From a virus: 40,310 nt of DNA. Made by a program: the position numbers and the translations under genes. Position 1 is the stretch's first letter; every line of letters begins with the position of its first letter. The DNA is taken from positions 1 through 40,310 of IMG/VR virus record IMGVR_UViG_3300046506_000180. One strand, given 5' to 3'. This document shows positions 31,420 to 39,598 of the stretch, piece by piece. The notes beneath the pieces were generated by a model. That model did no database searches and was not told the DNA's origin. It saw only the letters and a program-made list of their open reading frames with translations.

Positions 31420-33386
31420 GCGCCATCGTCAACGATCGCGACCTGATCCTGCAGGGCGCCGAGGTACGGGACACGGGCGCTGCGGCCCGCAAGCTGCTGC
31501 TGACGATGGACGCGCCCCTTTTCCACGTCGCCCTGGATGGCGCCGGGACGCCGGGGGCCATCACGTTCACCGCAACCCTGGTGTCGATTCCGGCAAGCCC
31601 GGAGGACATCGCTTTCAGCGCCATCCCCGAAGTGCCGCTGACCGGTACCGGTGCGACGCGGACCCTTGCATTCGCTGACATGGCCGCCCCGAGCGTCACG
31701 ATATCGGCAACCGTGAACTACAACGGGGTGGCCTACTCGGCGCACCAGGTCATCAACAAGGTCAAGGACGGCACGCCTGGGTCGCCTGGGACGCCCGGCG
31801 TCGGTACGGCTGGGCCGCGCGGCGCCGGGCAGTTTTATGCGTCCGGGACCGGATGGACCGACGCGCTTGCCGACGTTACCCCGCCAGGCGGCAAGGTCGT
31901 GGGCGATCGCGTCACCATCTCGGGTGGCACCTTCGTGATGACGAAATACTGGACCGGCTCGGCTTGGGTCGCGGACGGCACGATCATCGACGGGAACCTG
32001 ATCGTTACCAACTCGATCACCGCTTCGAAGATCAACAGCAACGGGCTGACCATCCGCGATAACGCGGGCAACATCATCTTCGGCGCTGCGACGGCGCTGG
32101 ACTGGTCGCGGGTCGGCGGGGTCAACAGGCCTGCCGATGGCGCCACCAGGGTGACCAACACCAACCAGTTGACCGATGGCGCCGGCTTGGGCTTGACCGC
32201 CAGCTGGAGCAACATCAGCGGCGTCTTGGCGAACCTGGCGAGCCTGAACGGTAGCGAGGAGCTGCGCAATTCCAGGGTAACGCTCGGCGGCATTGGTTAC
32301 ACCGGTGATCCTGCTGCGACCCGGAACACGGGGCCATTCGCCGTATTGGATGGAAAGATCACGGCCGCGATCGCCGGCAGCTATTTCGCGGCCAACGCGA
32401 TCGATGGCACCTACATCGCCAATCTCGCGGCAGACAAGATCGTGGCAGGCACCCTGGCCGCTGGCGTCATCTACGCCGGCACCGTTAGCGCCAGCAAGGT
32501 CACGGCGGGTACCCTTGCATCGCTCAGCATCAACTCCGGCAGCGGCAAATTTCAAGTGGACGGTTCGACGGGAACGACCTACGCCTATGACTTCACCTGT
32601 TTTGGCGGGAAATTCAACAACATCAACAGCTTCAGCGGCCCGGCGATCAGCGCCACCGTGGTGCTCAGCACGACTTCGCCGTGCATCAGCGCCACTGGCC
32701 AGAACGGCCCGGGCGTGTATGGGGAATCGTATAGCGGCAGCGGCCTGTCCGGGCTGTCCGGCGGCGGCGGCGGCTCATCCGGTGAGGTCGGCTCCTACAG
32801 GGGGTATGACTTCTACGCCAGCGGTTCGGCCGTCAATTACGGTCCCTTTACTGGCTCCCACGACGGCTTGGTACCGAACGGCGCCGAGTTCGAGCTGGGC
32901 GACCTGATGGTCGACGTGGACTGTGTGGCCGAGCGCGGCTGGTCCAATACCCTGTTCACCGTGGAGCGGTCGAGCGAGCCATACCAGCGCGGCGTGCGCG
33001 GCCCGGTCGCGCTGATCATCGGGCCACTGGTCGACCATGCGCCTGCCGCCATGATCGAGGCGAATTGGCGCCGCAGCGACACCAACGACCTGGACACCCA
33101 CATGGAGATCATGGGGGCCAGCTACTACGAGCTGGCCGACAGCCATACCGTTGTCGCCTTCAACGCCGTGGGCGAGGGGCGCATCAAGGTGTGCGGCGAG
33201 GGTGGGCCGATTCAGGCCGACGATCTGCTGGTCACGTCCAGCATCCCGGGCGTGGCAATGCGCCAGGCCGATGACCTGGTGCGCGGCTACACGGTGGCCA
33301 AGGCGCGCGTGGCGAAATGCGGTCTGATCGAGTTCGCCGATCCGAGCGAGGTCAAGGCCATTCCTTGCATTTACCTGGGAGGCTGA
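31416..33386 (+). CDS. tail tip/fibre protein with collagen-like segment
   Basis: A 656-residue protein. An N-terminal Ig-like beta region (about 40-115) is followed by a short collagen-like stretch (DGTPGSPGTPGVGTAGPRG, about 118-136). Repetitive central segments (DGNLIVTNSITASKINSNGL, ADKIVAGTLAAGVIYAGTV) are typical of the C-terminal part of siphovirus tip proteins (gpJ-like) and fibres. The glycine-rich stretch SGLSGGGGGSS precedes a C-terminal domain that ends ARVAKCGLIEFADPSEVKAIPCIYLGG. Probably contacts the host surface. Confidence 0.8.
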   Translation: MSAIVNDRDLILQGAEVRDTGAAARKLLLTMDAPLFHVALDGAGTPGAITFTATLVSIPASPEDIAFSAIPEVPLTGTGATRTLAFADMAAPSVTISATVNYNGVAYSAHQVINKVKDGTPGSPGTPGVGTAGPRGAGQFYASGTGWTDALADVTPPGGKVVGDRVTISGGTFVMTKYWTGSAWVADGTIIDGNLIVTNSITASKINSNGLTIRDNAGNIIFGAATALDWSRVGGVNRPADGATRVTNTNQLTDGAGLGLTASWSNISGVLANLASLNGSEELRNSRVTLGGIGYTGDPAATRNTGPFAVLDGKITAAIAGSYFAANAIDGTYIANLAADKIVAGTLAAGVIYAGTVSASKVTAGTLASLSINSGSGKFQVDGSTGTTYAYDFTCFGGKFNNINSFSGPAISATVVLSTTSPCISATGQNGPGVYGESYSGSGLSGLSGGGGGSSGEVGSYRGYDFYASGSAVNYGPFTGSHDGLVPNGAEFELGDLMVDVDCVAERGWSNTLFTVERSSEPYQRGVRGPVALIIGPLVDHAPAAMIEANWRRSDTNDLDTHMEIMGASYYELADSHTVVAFNAVGEGRIKVCGEGGPIQADDLLVTSSIPGVAMRQADDLVRGYTVAKARVAKCGLIEFADPSEVKAIPCIYLGG

Positions 33387-33388
33387 CA

Positions 33389-34225
33389 GTGCCAAACCTT
33401 CGGATCATTTACGACAATGCCGCGGATCGCTCCGTGATCGTCGCCTCGAGCGCGGCAAGCAGCGACATGGGCGTCGCCAACGTCTACACCGACATCAAGT
33501 CGGACGTCTGGCGCAGCATCGGGACCACCGCCACGCTAACGGCGACCTGGCCGGCGCGGGAAACCATCGGCGGGGTGGTCCTGCCGTTCTGTAACCTCAG
33601 CTCGCGGGCAACGATCCGTGTTCGCGGGTATGCGGAAGTGGCCGATGCGGCACCGCTATTCGATACCGGCGCGGTCTACGCCTGCCCGGCGCCGGTCCTC
33701 GGGATGTGGAACTGGGGTGCCGAGCCCCTGGGCTCCAATTCGTTCGCTTACGGTGGTGGCACCTACGGGCGGGTGTGGATCCCCGTGCCAGGGGCGGTGA
33801 AGAAGCTGGCGATCGACATCGAGGACGCGACCAACAAGGATGGCTACCTCGAGGCGTCGCGGCTGGTCTGTGGCGCGTACTGGTCGCCAAAGTACAACTT
33901 CGACTACGGCCACCCGCTGACGCCGGTCGACACGAGCAAGCACTACCGCAACGCTGCAGGCGACCTGGTGACGGATGCCGGCACGAAGCACAGGCAGCTG
34001 TCGTTCAACCTCTCCAGGATGAGCCCGACCGACCGGGCTGAGTTCTGGAGCATCGTCCGCAGCAACGGCATGACCCGGCCCATGCTCGCAAGCTTGTATC
34101 CCAACAACGTCGATACGCGGCTGGAGCAGGACTACCAGGTGTACATGAAAATCACGATGCCTGAAGCACTGACCAGTCCGCAGTTTCAGCAGTATGTGAG
34201 TTCCATTGAAGGCGAGGAAATTTGA
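33389..34225 (+). CDS. tail protein of unknown function
   Basis: A 278-residue protein from a GTG at 33389 with GGGAGG 6 nt upstream. It is beta-rich (VYTDIKSDVWRSIGTTATLTATWPARETIGGVVLPF; YGRVWIPVPGAVKKLAIDIEDATNKDG), like a carbohydrate-binding or jelly-roll fold. The C-terminal half ends MSPTDRAEFWSIVRSNGMTRPMLASLYP. It lies between two fibre genes and its last base overlaps the next start. Probably part of the tail tip; no family named with confidence. Confidence 0.75.
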   Translation: MPNLRIIYDNAADRSVIVASSAASSDMGVANVYTDIKSDVWRSIGTTATLTATWPARETIGGVVLPFCNLSSRATIRVRGYAEVADAAPLFDTGAVYACPAPVLGMWNWGAEPLGSNSFAYGGGTYGRVWIPVPGAVKKLAIDIEDATNKDGYLEASRLVCGAYWSPKYNFDYGHPLTPVDTSKHYRNAAGDLVTDAGTKHRQLSFNLSRMSPTDRAEFWSIVRSNGMTRPMLASLYPNNVDTRLEQDYQVYMKITMPEALTSPQFQQYVSSIEGEEI

Positions 34226-37200
34226 TGAGTGATCCCTTTACCTACGGAATGCCGGCGAGCGACGCGATGGCGGCGCTCAACCAGCTCAACAAGGACGCGC
34301 TGGCGGCGAAGGCGACAGGCGACGCAGCTCAGGGGAACGCGGCGATCGCCGCCCAAGCTGCGCAGGATGCTGCCGGCAGCGCGATCACCGCTGGGCAGGC
34401 GGCTGCTGCCGCGACGACCAAGGCGGCTGCAGCCCAGGATGCGGCTACAGCTGCAGCTGGATCGGCAACTGCCGCAGGTATCTCGGCTGGGCAGGCTGGC
34501 CAGAGTGCGACGGCGGCCGGTAACAGCGCGACGGCTGCTGCAGGAAGCGCTACCAACGCGGCTACCCAAGCAGCGGCTACAGCGGCGAACGCCGCTAACG
34601 TCACTGCGGTGAACACGACGGCCACTAACGCAGCGGCGGCGGCGGCCGGAAGTGCCACGCAAGCCGCTAGTGCCAAAGATGCTGCTATCGCCGCCTGGCA
34701 GGCCAGTACGGCGCCGGCGGAGAGGCTGGCAGCGTTCTCTCAGTCGATTCACTTCGGTGCGATCGTCCGCGCCTTCCTGTACGACACCAGCAAGGACAGT
34801 GACGGCGGCGCCTGGCGCAAGCGCTGTCTGCATACCAGCTGGTACAACGAAGCGATTCAGACCGGCTCCTGGCGTGGGCAGCTGGCCAACCTGCCGGCCG
34901 CGTGGGCGATCCAGGGCGCGGGCGTGGGCGACTACTACCAGAACACGACGGACGGAAAGTTCTACGCGATCGGCGGCACCAGTGCGGCTCCTACGCAAGC
35001 GGAGATTTTCCGAGGGAGCGCGCGCGAGTTCCCAGCGCTAACCGCCATCATCGCCACGGGCAGTCGCATCGTCATTTACGACCTCACCCAATCTGGCGGG
35101 CCCATGTGGATGGTGTTCGGCAACACCTTCGGTGGGACGATTTCCGGGCTGTACGCGCTCAACGGTGAACTCATGTTCACGACCGGCGAGCGGCTTATTC
35201 GTGCCCAGACTGTTCGCGACAGTATCATCCAGCATCACACCTCGCCGGCTGGACGTGGTTCCTACGGCAACATTGCTGCGCGCAATACCACCCCGATCGT
35301 GTTCATCCTTGATTCGTCCATCGGAGCGATCGTCAACACCATCTGCAACGACGTGGCGGCCACTGTCCTGCCTGGGGCACCGGTCGAGCCGGCCACCGGT
35401 CTTCCAGTGCCAACCATTGCAGTCGCGACCGCTGGCGGGGTAACAGCCATCAAACATGACGGCACGGTCGCCAACTTCGCCACTTCGGCATGGTCGCATA
35501 TTGCTTGGCTCAGCTCGTCCCTGCTGTTTGGCCGTCGCGGCGGGTCGGCTAACGTCAACTTCCAGACATTCGAGGCGCTCACATACCCCGCGCTAACTAG
35601 TGTACAGATCACTTCTCCATCTACGCTGCAAGGAACAGTTACGAGCGACACGGCAAGCCAAGTTTGTACACTGCCGGTGCGTAGTACGGTGGCAAATGGC
35701 ACGTCTACTGGCCTGAGTCTGCTGCAACACAATCCTGCAACGCCGACCAAGGGGATGGTTGCCTACATCACGAACGCTTACAACAGTGGGTGGCAGGTGG
35801 GCGACATCCGTGGCGCGTGGCTGGCTGATACGGTGGCGGAAGTAGTCATTGGAGCTGAGCTAGTGACGAATGGGATTTTCGCTGTCGATACTTCAAGCTG
35901 GACCGCTGCTAATGGCGCGACGTTGGCAGTCGTTGCTGGGGAATTACAGCTGACCTCGACCGGTCAAGACTACCCCTCCGCCCAGCAAGTCATCAATGGG
36001 CTGGTGGTAGGCCGGTCATATACCTTGAGCGCCACGGCGAGGCGCGGGACCTGCGTAAGCAACATTGCTGTCGGTGTCGCAGGGATCAATAGCGTCCAGT
36101 CGCCATCTGGTATCAATGTTAGTTTGCCGCTCAACTTCACCGCAACGGCAACCTCACATGTTATTTTCGCCCAGATCGTAGCAACGGCAGCGAATGGTCA
36201 AACCGCTTACTTCGACAATATCAGTATCAAAACCCTTGATGCCGACCGCAGCGTGAAGGGCAAGGGCCCGACCGTCAACGGCAGTATCACTAAGGTGCCT
36301 GTCGCCGCCGGCGCGCAGCTGGTCTGCTATAGCGGATTCAGTGCCGCCAACTATCTGGAGCAGCCGTACAACAGCGATCTCGATTTCGGCTCGGGAGACT
36401 TCTGTGTAGCAGGGTGGTGCAATCAGCCGGTGGCCGGCACTATGGTGCCGTTCAGCCGCAGCACGGTGGGCAATACACCCTCCCTACTCGCGATTGTGCT
36501 AAATCCGACCAAGATTGACGCCTACGCAGGCACCGGTGCCGCCACCATTTCCTATGCTAGTGCCCCGCCGGTCAATGCATGGACATTCCTGTGTCTGATA
36601 CGGCGTGCCGGCACGCTGTACCTGTACCTGAACGGGATCGCGGTAGCGCAGGGAGCCAGCGTGGCCAACCTGACGGACGCCACAGCCAAAACTGCGCTCG
36701 GCGTCTACAACTTCACCAACCCGCCTACGGTGCCGTTCAATGGCACTCTGGCGTTGTGGCGCGCGACCGCAACAGCTCCTAGTGAAGACCAGATTGCCCA
36801 GATGTACCGCGACGAACTGGCGCTGTTTCAGCCGAGCGCGAAGTGTACGATCGACGGGACAAGCAACGGCGTCACTGCGCTGGCCTACGACGACACCGCC
36901 GACCTGCTGCATGTGGGCACTACCTGGGGGCGAAGCGCGTTCCGCGGGCTGCAGCGCATCGAGAGCTCGGCCACGTCGGTAGGCGCGATCACGACGCTGG
37001 CAGCAGCCCAGGGCGCCCACATTACCGGCGGCGCCAGTTCCGGTCGCTACGTCCAGCCTGCGATGCTGCTGCGCGACGAATTGCGCCGTCGCGACGATGC
37101 GCGCCGCGCAATGGCGCGCGAAGAGATTCCGTTCGAGTTCGACAGCATCGCCGCGCAGACCGCGTTCCAGCTGCCGATCGGCTACACCACGAAGAACGTG

Positions 37201-37338
37201 CTCGTCGCGGGTACCAAGAAGCGGCTTGGCAGTACAAAGGATTACACGGTGGCCTTCGACGGCTACCGCGAGACTGTCAACTTCGGCGTATCGCCGGGGG
37301 CGACCTGGGTTCAAATCACCGCCAATAGGAGCATCTGA
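34225..37338 (+). CDS. tail fibre/receptor-binding protein, alanine-rich shaft
   Basis: A 1037-residue protein from the ATG at 34225. Residues about 20-160 are an Ala/Thr/Gly repeat region (e.g. AQDAATAAAGSATAAG) that likely forms a trimeric coiled-coil shaft. A propeller-like middle follows (about 250-470). Two lectin-like parts come next: a CBM-like segment (ELVTNGIFAVDTSSWTAANG...) and a LamG-like one (GSGDFCVAGWCNQPV...LYLYLNGIAV). The C-terminus (FQLPIGYTTKNVLVAGTKKRL...VTANRSI-type) may aid trimerisation. The region around 35580-36250 is poorer in GC, a sign of recent exchange of the receptor-binding part. Confidence 0.85.
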   Translation: MSDPFTYGMPASDAMAALNQLNKDALAAKATGDAAQGNAAIAAQAAQDAAGSAITAGQAAAAATTKAAAAQDAATAAAGSATAAGISAGQAGQSATAAGNSATAAAGSATNAATQAAATAANAANVTAVNTTATNAAAAAAGSATQAASAKDAAIAAWQASTAPAERLAAFSQSIHFGAIVRAFLYDTSKDSDGGAWRKRCLHTSWYNEAIQTGSWRGQLANLPAAWAIQGAGVGDYYQNTTDGKFYAIGGTSAAPTQAEIFRGSAREFPALTAIIATGSRIVIYDLTQSGGPMWMVFGNTFGGTISGLYALNGELMFTTGERLIRAQTVRDSIIQHHTSPAGRGSYGNIAARNTTPIVFILDSSIGAIVNTICNDVAATVLPGAPVEPATGLPVPTIAVATAGGVTAIKHDGTVANFATSAWSHIAWLSSSLLFGRRGGSANVNFQTFEALTYPALTSVQITSPSTLQGTVTSDTASQVCTLPVRSTVANGTSTGLSLLQHNPATPTKGMVAYITNAYNSGWQVGDIRGAWLADTVAEVVIGAELVTNGIFAVDTSSWTAANGATLAVVAGELQLTSTGQDYPSAQQVINGLVVGRSYTLSATARRGTCVSNIAVGVAGINSVQSPSGINVSLPLNFTATATSHVIFAQIVATAANGQTAYFDNISIKTLDADRSVKGKGPTVNGSITKVPVAAGAQLVCYSGFSAANYLEQPYNSDLDFGSGDFCVAGWCNQPVAGTMVPFSRSTVGNTPSLLAIVLNPTKIDAYAGTGAATISYASAPPVNAWTFLCLIRRAGTLYLYLNGIAVAQGASVANLTDATAKTALGVYNFTNPPTVPFNGTLALWRATATAPSEDQIAQMYRDELALFQPSAKCTIDGTSNGVTALAYDDTADLLHVGTTWGRSAFRGLQRIESSATSVGAITTLAAAQGAHITGGASSGRYVQPAMLLRDELRRRDDARRAMAREEIPFEFDSIAAQTAFQLPIGYTTKNVLVAGTKKRLGSTKDYTVAFDGYRETVNFGVSPGATWVQITANRSI

Positions 37339-37340
37339 GC

Positions 37341-37712
37341 ATGACCAGCTTCATCAACATGATGGCCAACGACCGCTGGAGCGAAGCGGATATCGTCAAC
37401 CGCACCGAGGCGATGATCGCCGCGGAGTTCACGCCCTCCCAGGTAGCCATCCTGAACCGTGTTGCCACCGCTGCTGCACTCGGCCAGTACCAGCTCACTG
37501 AGCAGGAAATGGCCGACATCGGGCGCTACAACACGGTCTGCCTGGCTGCCCGGGAAGCCGGCGCCGCAGCGCGTGCCGACATGGAGCTGCTGGCCCAGAC
37601 GCTCGACTACGAGACCGCGCAGCAGACCATCACCCGCGCCGATCCCGAGGTGGTGGCGCTTTACGCACTGCGCAACCCGGCTCCTGTGGCGGAAGAGGAG
37701 GAAACCGAATGA
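37341..37712 (+). CDS. small protein after the tail fibre, possible fibre assembly factor
   Basis: A 123-residue helical acidic protein with TAGGAGCATCTGAGC before the ATG. It begins MTSFINMMANDRWSEADIVNRTEAMIAAEF and ends AEEEETE. Genes at this position often help fibre folding, but this one matches no chaperone family that I recognise. It overlaps the next gene by ATGA. Confidence 0.72.
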   Translation: MTSFINMMANDRWSEADIVNRTEAMIAAEFTPSQVAILNRVATAAALGQYQLTEQEMADIGRYNTVCLAAREAGAAARADMELLAQTLDYETAQQTITRADPEVVALYALRNPAPVAEEEETE

Positions 37713-37981
37713 CTCTGGCCTTCCTGGCGCTTGCCGCTTTGCAGGTAGCCGATGTCTACCTGACCTGGCGCATCCTGGGCGCCGGCGGCAGCGAGCGCAA
37801 TCCACTGATGCGGCGCTGGCTGGTGGCGGTCGGGACGCTGCCGGGCCTGCTGCTGGCAAAGGCCGTCCTGTTGGTGCTGGCATGGGTCTACTTGCGCGAG
37901 CTGCCGCTGGTGTTGCTCGCGTTGGCGGCGGCTTACGCGCTCGTGGTACTACACAACCTCAAACAGCTACGACCCTCCTAG
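37709..37981 (+). CDS. small membrane protein (DUF5658-like)
   Basis: A 90-residue protein with three hydrophobic segments (LAFLALAALQVADVYLTW, LPGLLLAKAVLLVLAWVYL, LPLVLLALAAAYALVVL) and a GGSERNPLMRRW motif between the first two, as in DUF5658. Holin-like by size, but a holin is already encoded in the lysis module. It is the last plus-strand gene. Its TAG stop shares the bases CTAG with the stop of the oppositely oriented immunity gene. Confidence 0.78.
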   Translation: MTLAFLALAALQVADVYLTWRILGAGGSERNPLMRRWLVAVGTLPGLLLAKAVLLVLAWVYLRELPLVLLALAAAYALVVLHNLKQLRPS

Positions 37982-38421
37982 TGCTTGGGGTGGTCGACCT
38001 GGCACGTCGCCCGGATCGTGAACCCACCCTGCTTATCCGGCGTATACAGAACATCGCACCTGTCGGCTTGGTCCGGCAGGCGCCGTGCCTGTACGATTTG
38101 CCCTTTCGCGTATTCACACATCAGCCACTTTTCGCCCTTCGAGTCGTCGAGGGGGAACGACACCCGGTAGGCCTTATGCGGAAGCTCCTGGTACTCGCCC
38201 CGAAGGGTCGCGCGGTCCTCTAGGTGGCCGACAGTCACGCCGACCGAGTGCAGCAAGAAGAAAGACGGCACGAAGCCAGTCCAACCTGGAGCGGGGGATA
38301 CGACCCGCACCGCTTCGGCAGGCAGCTTGGCTGGGCAGTCCACCACTACCGGGGTGGCGGCAGCGACAGGCACAGCGAGTGCCAAAGCTGCTGCAAAAGC
38401 GGTCAATTCGAACAGTTTCAT
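37978..38421 (-). CDS. putative periplasmic immunity protein (STY0301-like)
   Basis: A 147-residue protein whose ATG overlaps the effector stop (ATGA). Residues 1-22 form a Sec signal peptide (LFELTAFAAALALAVPVAAA), so the mature protein should be periplasmic. Four Cys (29, 102, 122, 140) can form two disulfides. The CPAKLPAEAVRV and EKWLMCEY segments resemble STY0301-type proteins found next to BPSL0067 effectors. The location of a peptidoglycan amidase's target makes periplasmic immunity logical. Inhibition has not been shown. Confidence 0.78.
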   Translation of the reverse strand: MKLFELTAFAAALALAVPVAAATPVVVDCPAKLPAEAVRVVSPAPGWTGFVPSFFLLHSVGVTVGHLEDRATLRGEYQELPHKAYRVSFPLDDSKGEKWLMCEYAKGQIVQARRLPDQADRCDVLYTPDKQGGFTIRATCQVDHPKH

Positions 38422-38852
38422 GGGTACTCGATCACATAGAACGCTTCCGCGTTGTTGCTCGCGTTCGGGAACTCGCCGTTCGGCTGTATTCCCCCTTTCC
38501 TCGTCATAAACCGCGCCTGGATATGATCCATCGGTGGATGATTCCACTGCTCGACCACCCAGAACCCGGACGGCAGCCCATCGATCGCGGGTGCGCCGTA
38601 ACGAAGGAAGAAGCACGCATGCCGGTGCTGTCCCTCGTGGAACGGGTACCGTCCGTTGATGAAGGTCGCGATCGCTGTTCCCCGCTCCAGCTTCTTTCCT
38701 GGGACGTTGGACTCCAGGACACGGATGCCTGGCCGCCACAGCGTGGTATGCGGGGCGTGGGTGTAATGCTGCACGAGCGCGGCGCACTCGCCCGTTCGCA
38801 CCTTCGGCTTGTTCTCCAGTGCTCCTGCCTCGGTGTAGACGAAGCTTCCCAT
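38418..38852 (-). CDS. T6SS amidase effector (BPSL0067/NlpC-P60-like, Tae type)
   Basis: A 144-residue protein predicted to cut peptide crosslinks in the peptidoglycan of rival cells. The probable catalytic Cys23 lies in RTGECAALVQ and the partner His is in HEGQHRHACFF (H76 or H78), the CHAP/NlpC-P60 arrangement of the BPSL0067 family. It has no signal peptide, which fits T6SS delivery. It follows hcp by 1 bp and overlaps the immunity gene, so all three are coupled. Hcp may carry it in its lumen. Confidence 0.85.
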   Translation of the reverse strand: MGSFVYTEAGALENKPKVRTGECAALVQHYTHAPHTTLWRPGIRVLESNVPGKKLERGTAIATFINGRYPFHEGQHRHACFFLRYGAPAIDGLPSGFWVVEQWNHPPMDHIQARFMTRKGGIQPNGEFPNASNNAEAFYVIEYP

Positions 38853-38853
38853 T

Positions 38854-39345
38854 TCAGCAGACCTTGTTCGCAGCGCAGTCCCAACCGCCGGCGGTCGTAC
38901 CCTGTGCCCCTCCCTTGATGCTCTGCTTGATGTAGGTCCATTTGATCTTTCCATACGCCAGCTGGACCTGCTCGGCAAGCGTGCCACCAGCGCCACTGTC
39001 TGGCGCGACGTTCGAAATCATCAGGTTCTCCAGCTCGATCTTGAAGTAGGGGATCGGCTTGCCCTCGCCATCAGCCCGCATGAATTCGAATACAGCCTTG
39101 GGGATTGTCTTGCCCGCCGCGCAGGTCTGCAGCAGTACAGGGGAGGCCAGGTCGGCGAGCTTCCTGAACGTGATCGGGTGCAGCTCCGCTCTCCCGCTGG
39201 TCAGCCCGCCGGCAGTCGATACGCTATCTGCCCTGGGCTGGTGGACCCCATAAACGACGTTCGAGACCTCGATCCAGTCCTTGTGCTTGTCGTCCGAGGA
39301 CTCGCCCTTGATGCCATCGATTTGCAGGTATACATCGTTCGCCAT
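38854..39345 (-). CDS. hcp: Hcp-family type VI secretion tube protein
   Basis: A 163-residue Hcp: it opens MANDVYLQIDGIKGESSDDKHKDWIEV and continues with a GRAELHPITFRKLADLASPVLLQ region and a C-terminal KIKWTYIKQSIKGG. The ATG at 39345 has AGGAG 8 nt upstream, much better than an upstream in-frame ATG at 39423. The C-terminal GGWDCAANKVC is an extension with two Cys. Hcp hexamers build the T6SS tube and carry small effectors. No other T6SS gene is present, so the cassette depends on a host apparatus. Confidence 0.93.
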   Translation of the reverse strand: MANDVYLQIDGIKGESSDDKHKDWIEVSNVVYGVHQPRADSVSTAGGLTSGRAELHPITFRKLADLASPVLLQTCAAGKTIPKAVFEFMRADGEGKPIPYFKIELENLMISNVAPDSGAGGTLAEQVQLAYGKIKWTYIKQSIKGGAQGTTAGGWDCAANKVC

Positions 39346-39584
39346 GGTGGTTCTCCTAGAGGTCGGGGATTCCGATGGGCCATTGTTGCGTGGCTTGTTC
39401 TGGGAGACATTGGTAGGCGTCAACGAGCCTAGCGGGGGCGATCAACAGGCGGGATACGACAGGATGTCAGCCGTTAAGATCGGGCCGAATGGGTGACAAT
39501 TGAGGTGCAAACTTAAGCAGAAGATGCGGCGAGGACAGTGCCAAAAAGCTTGCAAACGGGTGCCAAAACCGCCGCCGCGCTACA
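39346..39584. other. prophage right-end region between hcp and the terminus
   Basis: I see no gene in these 239 bp. They hold the hcp ribosome site, presumably its promoter, and the right-end transposase sites. On the minus strand a TTGACG lies at about 39424, but no good -10 box stands at the right distance, so no promoter is called. Confidence 0.6.
39503..39570 (-). other. right-end transposase (MuA-type) binding motifs R1-R3
   Basis: Read inward from the right end (minus strand), GGTTTTGGCACC (39559..39570), AGCTTTTTGGCACT (39537..39550) and a weaker AAGTTTGCACCT (39503..39517) match the left-end motifs. R1 lies 14 bp inside the end, L1 13 bp inside. The inverted arrangement is what a MuA-type transpososome needs. 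Confidence 0.68.
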
Positions 39585-39589
39585 CTTTC
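39585..39589. repeat. right copy of the 5-bp target-site duplication (CTTTC)
   Basis: It follows the terminal ACA directly and matches the copy at 123..127. Confidence 0.85.
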
Positions 39590-39598
39590 GGAATCGAC

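Larger units (their letters stand above)
128..39584 (+). mobile_element. complete Mu-like transposable prophage, siphovirus-type tail
   Basis: The element starts TGTGG and ends CTACA, is bounded by CTTTC on both sides, and has inverted transposase-binding motifs 13-14 bp inside each end. It contains a repressor, Ner, MuA-like transposase, MuB-like ATPase, GemA, Mor, Mu gp27/28/29/30-like packaging and head genes, a gpT-like capsid gene and a long non-contractile tail module. All major modules are intact, with no stop codon or frameshift in an essential gene other than a probable programmed one in the tail chaperone. It therefore looks inducible, although that has not been tested. A T6SS cassette occupies the right-end cargo position. 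Confidence 0.93.

Noticed and set aside
34320-34680. Short repeats in the tail fibre gene as a possible CRISPR or satellite array
   Set aside because: The repeats are in-frame Ala/Gly/Thr codons of a fibre shaft with irregular spacing; no conserved repeat-spacer pattern exists. No CRISPR array was seen in the window.
37709-37981. The small membrane protein gene as a second holin
   Set aside because: It is holin-like in size, but its GGSERNPLMRRW motif and three segments fit DUF5658 better, and a holin already stands beside the endolysin and spanins.
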